Source: Pelomonas lactea
GTDB lineage: Bacteria; Pseudomonadota; Gammaproteobacteria; Burkholderiales; Burkholderiaceae_C
Length of the DNA stretch: 64,000 bases
Assembly (NCBI RefSeq): GCF_043555885.1
Contig: NZ_JBIGHX010000002.1
Coordinates: forward strand, 248,001-312,000
Direction of reading: 5' to 3'
In this document: piece after piece, positions 61,476-64,000 of the stretch
Numbering within the stretch: position 1 is the stretch's first letter
How the letters are laid out: every line of letters begins with the position of its first letter
Program-made: the position numbers and the translations under genes
The notes under the pieces: model-generated
What the model was told of the DNA's origin: nothing
The model's database searches: none
What the model saw: only the letters and a program-made list of their open reading frames with translations

Positions 61476-62765
61476 ATGCTACAAATCGTTCCCAAGCCCT
61501 CGACGGGTCTGACCCGCCCCTCGCCGGTCACCGGGCTGATCCTGACCGGCGGCGGTGCGCGCGCGGCCTACCAGGTGGGCGTGCTGGCCGCCATCGCGCA
61601 GCTGCGCCGCGACGCCGGCGCGACGCAGAGCAACCCCTTCCCCATCATCAGCGGCACGTCGGCCGGTGCCATCAACGCCTCCACGCTGGCCTGCCATGCC
61701 GATGACTTCGACGGCGCCGTCGACGGCCTGCTCCACCTGTGGCAGGGCCTGCACGTCGAGAACATCTATCGCGCCGACGCCTTCGAGGCGGTGAAGAGCG
61801 GCGCGCGCTGGCTGTCCATGCTGAGCCTGGGATGGGCCCTCGCGCAATGGACCCGCAGCCGGCCGCGCAGCCTGCTGGACAACCGGCCGCTGCGCGAACT
61901 GCTGACACGCTACCTGGACATGGACCGCATCGAGGCCATGCTGGGCGGTGGCCACCTGCGCGCGCTGGCGCTGACGGGCTCCAGCTACACCTCGGGCCAG
62001 CACGTCACCTTCTTCCAGACCCACCACCACGTCGTGCCCTGGCTGCGCGAGCAGCGCATGGCCGTGCAGTCACGGCTGACGCTGAGCCACCTGATGGCCT
62101 CGTCGGCCATCCCGTTCATCTTTCCGGCCGAACTGCTGGAGCTGGAGGGCATGCCGGAATGGTTCGGCGACGGCTCCATGCGCCAGAGCGCGCCGATCTC
62201 GCCGGCCGTGCACCTGGGGGCCGAGCGCATCCTCGTCATCGGCGCCGGCCGCATGAAGGAGCCCGAGGGCCGGCGCACCGGCGCCAGCGACGCCCACCCC
62301 AGCATGGCGCAGATCGCCGGCCACGCGCTGTCCAACATCTTCCTGGACGCGCTGGCCGTGGACGTCGAGCGGCTGCGCCGCATCAACCGCACGCTGGCGC
62401 TGCTGCCGCACGAGACGCGCATGGCGACGGCACTGCGGTCCATCGAACTGCTGGTCATCGCGCCGAGCCGGCGGCTGGACGACCTCGCCGGCGAGCACCA
62501 GGCCAGCCTGCCGCAGTCCGTGCGGGCCATGCTGCGGGCCTTCGGCGTCAGCGGCAAGGGCAAGACCACGAGTGGCTCGGCACTGGTGAGCTATCTGCTG
62601 TTCGAGCCCAGTTTCGTGGGCGAGCTGATCAACCTGGGCATGAGCGACACGCTGGCCAAGCGGGCGGAGGTGCAGCGCTTCTTCGGCTGGCCGGCGCGGG
62701 CGCCGCAGACGGACCCGGCGGCGCTGCGCCGCAGCCGCTCAGCCGGGTTTGCCGCCGGTTGCTGA
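61476..62765 (+). CDS. Patatin-like phospholipase
   Basis: A 429-residue lipid acyl hydrolase with the oxyanion motif GGGARAAYQVGVL near 25 and the nucleophile elbow SGTSAGAINAS near 60. The catalytic Asp lies in FGDGSMRQSAPISPAV near 230, completing a Ser-Asp dyad. No signal peptide is seen, so it is probably cytoplasmic or membrane-associated like RssA-type proteins. Its end overlaps the convergent comEA-like gene by 27 bp. It starts 28 bases after dnaE. Confidence 0.93.
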   Translation: MLQIVPKPSTGLTRPSPVTGLILTGGGARAAYQVGVLAAIAQLRRDAGATQSNPFPIISGTSAGAINASTLACHADDFDGAVDGLLHLWQGLHVENIYRADAFEAVKSGARWLSMLSLGWALAQWTRSRPRSLLDNRPLRELLTRYLDMDRIEAMLGGGHLRALALTGSSYTSGQHVTFFQTHHHVVPWLREQRMAVQSRLTLSHLMASSAIPFIFPAELLELEGMPEWFGDGSMRQSAPISPAVHLGAERILVIGAGRMKEPEGRRTGASDAHPSMAQIAGHALSNIFLDALAVDVERLRRINRTLALLPHETRMATALRSIELLVIAPSRRLDDLAGEHQASLPQSVRAMLRAFGVSGKGKTTSGSALVSYLLFEPSFVGELINLGMSDTLAKRAEVQRFFGWPARAPQTDPAALRRSRSAGFAAGC

Positions 62766-63020
62766 GAACGGCCGCCCCGCCACGCGCAGCCCGGCCGCCG
62801 ACAGCCGCTGCGCCGCCGTGGCCTTGACGCCCGGGACGCGCTTCATCAGGTCCTCCCAGTCCGCAAACGGCCGCGCGGCCAACAGTCGCTGCGCCAGTGC
62901 CGGGCCCAGGCCGGGCAGCGACTCGAGTTGCGCACGCGTCGCGGTGTTGGCCTCCACGTCGGCGGGAGGCTGTGCCATTGCCGGCGCTGCCATCCACAAC
63001 AGCCAAGCCCTGCGCTGCAT
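62739..63020 (-). CDS. ComEA-like helix-hairpin-helix DNA-binding protein
   Basis: A 93-residue exported protein with a signal peptide (cut after AMA) and a single helix-hairpin-helix domain. The domain is VEANTATRAQLESLPGLGPALAQRLL followed by the second hairpin RVPGVKATAAQRL (motifs shown in part). Such short ComEA proteins bind incoming DNA in the periplasm during natural transformation in Gram-negatives. With the exported DNA ligase in this window, it hints at extracytoplasmic DNA handling. The overlap with the patatin gene is convergent. Confidence 0.88.
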   Translation of the reverse strand: MQRRAWLLWMAAPAMAQPPADVEANTATRAQLESLPGLGPALAQRLLAARPFADWEDLMKRVPGVKATAAQRLSAAGLRVAGRPFSATGGKPG

Positions 63021-63068
63021 GTCAGCGGTCGCGAAACGTTTCGCAGGGCCTGGCGGCGGGGGCGGGGC

Positions 63069-64000
63069 TCACGCCTCACCGGCCTGGGCGCGCACCATGG
63101 CGGCGTAGGCGCCGTCCTGTGCGATCAACTCGGCATGCGTGCCGGTCTCGACGAGCTTGCCGGCACCCAGCACGTGGATGGCGTCAGCGTCGCGGATGGT
63201 GGACAGCCGGTGCGCGATGACGATCAGCGTCTTGCGACCCGACCATTGGCTCAGCGCCTGCTGCACGGCACGCTCGCTCTCGGTGTCCAGCGCCGACGTG
63301 GCCTCATCGAAGATCCAGATCGGCGCGTCCTTGTACAGCGCGCGGGCGATGGCCAGCCGCTGGCGCTGGCCGCCGGACAGCTTGCTGCCATTGGCACCCA
63401 CCACGGTCTCCACGCCCTCGGGCAGCGTCTGCACGAAGTCCCACAGGTGGGCCGCACGCAGCACCTGCTCCAGCTTCGCCTCGTCGCGCGGCTGTGCGTA
63501 GGCGATGTTGGCGGCGATGGCGTCGTCGAACAGCACGATGTCCTGCGACACGACAGCGAACTGGCGGCGCAGCGAGGCACGCGTCAGCAGCTCGATGTCG
63601 GCGCCGTCCAGCCGGATGTGGCCGGCGTCGGGCCGGCCGAAGCCCAGCAGCAGGTGGATGATGGAACTCTTGCCGGCGCCCGAGGCGCCCACCAGCGCCG
63701 TCGTCCTGCCGGCGCCAAAGGCCAGCGTCAGGCCGTCCAGCGCCGGCCGCGACGCGCCGGGGTAGGTCAGCGACACGGCCTCCATGACGATGTCGCCGCG
63801 GGCCGGGCCGGGCAGCTCCTGCGTACCGGTGTCGACCTCCGGGGGCGCGTCCAGCAGCTCCAGGCAGCTCTTGGCGATGACGCTGGCGCGGGTGAGCTGC
63901 GATGACAGGTCGGACAGATGCCGCAGCTTGGACAGCAGCAGCAGCAGCGCTGCCACATAGGTGACGAAGTGCTGCACGCCGGTGCCCTCGCTGCGCGCCT
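63069..64000 (-). CDS. MsbA-type ABC exporter, 5' end beyond the window
   Basis: The C-terminal 310 or so residues of an ABC half-transporter with fused membrane and ATPase domains. The last membrane helices are visible before the ATPase (VTYVAALLLLLSKL). They are followed by Walker A GASGAGKSS, Q-loop VSQDIVLFDD, signature LSGGQRQR, Walker B IWIFDEATSALD and AHRLSTI. The organisation matches MsbA-like lipid A flippases. The start lies outside, upstream on the minus strand, since translation continues in frame through the window edge. Confidence 0.9.
   Translation of the reverse strand, partial: ARSEGTGVQHFVTYVAALLLLLSKLRHLSDLSSQLTRASVIAKSCLELLDAPPEVDTGTQELPGPARGDIVMEAVSLTYPGASRPALDGLTLAFGAGRTTALVGASGAGKSSIIHLLLGFGRPDAGHIRLDGADIELLTRASLRRQFAVVSQDIVLFDDAIAANIAYAQPRDEAKLEQVLRAAHLWDFVQTLPEGVETVVGANGSKLSGGQRQRLAIARALYKDAPIWIFDEATSALDTESERAVQQALSQWSGRKTLIVIAHRLSTIRDADAIHVLGAGKLVETGTHAELIAQDGAYAAMVRAQAGEA

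Overview
The window is a gene-dense, roughly 70% GC stretch of bacterial chromosome. Family content points to a betaproteobacterium of the order Burkholderiales, probably near Roseateles, Rubrivivax or Leptothrix. The pointers are the ribF-ileS-lspA block, the PEP-CTERM/PrsT proteins, the Aot-type amino acid transporter, YaeQ, YajQ and the many hybrid histidine kinases. This placement is inference from gene families, not a database match. No rRNA, tRNA, CRISPR array, prophage or insertion sequence was seen.

Layout. 0-2.5 kb: end of a cobalamin operon (cobT, cobS, cobC-like phosphatase) next to a structured repeat at the left edge. 2.4-9.5 kb: lipoprotein S9 peptidase, a Tim44-domain protein, an SDR-rluA-EamA operon, a quinone reductase and a DUF1439 lipoprotein. 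A long nested inverted repeat lies between the first two of these. 9.5-16.8 kb: a PAS histidine kinase, then lspA, ileS, ribF, rsuA and a DUF3617 protein. 16.9-19.2 kb: two adjacent acyl-CoA dehydrogenases. 19.4-24.6 kb: a PEP-CTERM surface protein, a PrsT-like TPR protein, a retropepsin-like protease and yajQ. 24.7-33.4 kb: murB, a small membrane protein, an exported ATP-dependent DNA ligase, argG, a small acetyltransferase, yaeQ, an exported coiled-coil protein, oligopeptidase A and a lipoprotein.

33.4-40 kb is one long minus-strand operon in the order aotJ-aotJ2-aotQ-aotM-aotO-aotP, matching the Pseudomonas arginine/ornithine uptake operon but with a duplicated binding protein. 40-52.5 kb is a signalling island. 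A minus-strand operon encodes two membrane hybrid kinases and an HD-GYP response regulator. It diverges from a plus-strand operon encoding a receiver-kinase that has lost its phospho-acceptor histidine, a urea/amide-type periplasmic binding protein and a 1252-residue hybrid kinase. 52.5-54.7 kb is a Fur-boxed feoAB iron(II) transporter. 54.7-64 kb holds a second copy of the structured repeat, an exported cyclophilin, an unknown protein, a GH43 arabinanase with LacI-type operator sequences upstream, dnaE, a patatin phospholipase, a ComEA-like protein and the start-truncated end of an MsbA-type ABC exporter.

The observations most likely to be undescribed are: (1) the 267-bp element at 4507-4773, which can fold as a three-way junction with 20-, 16- and 21-bp arms; (2) a ~120-bp three-hairpin repeat present in inverted orientation at both ends of the window, with a compensatory base-pair change; (3) the signalling island, with its histidine-less kinase, degenerate receivers and a C-terminal helical module shared by three kinases.
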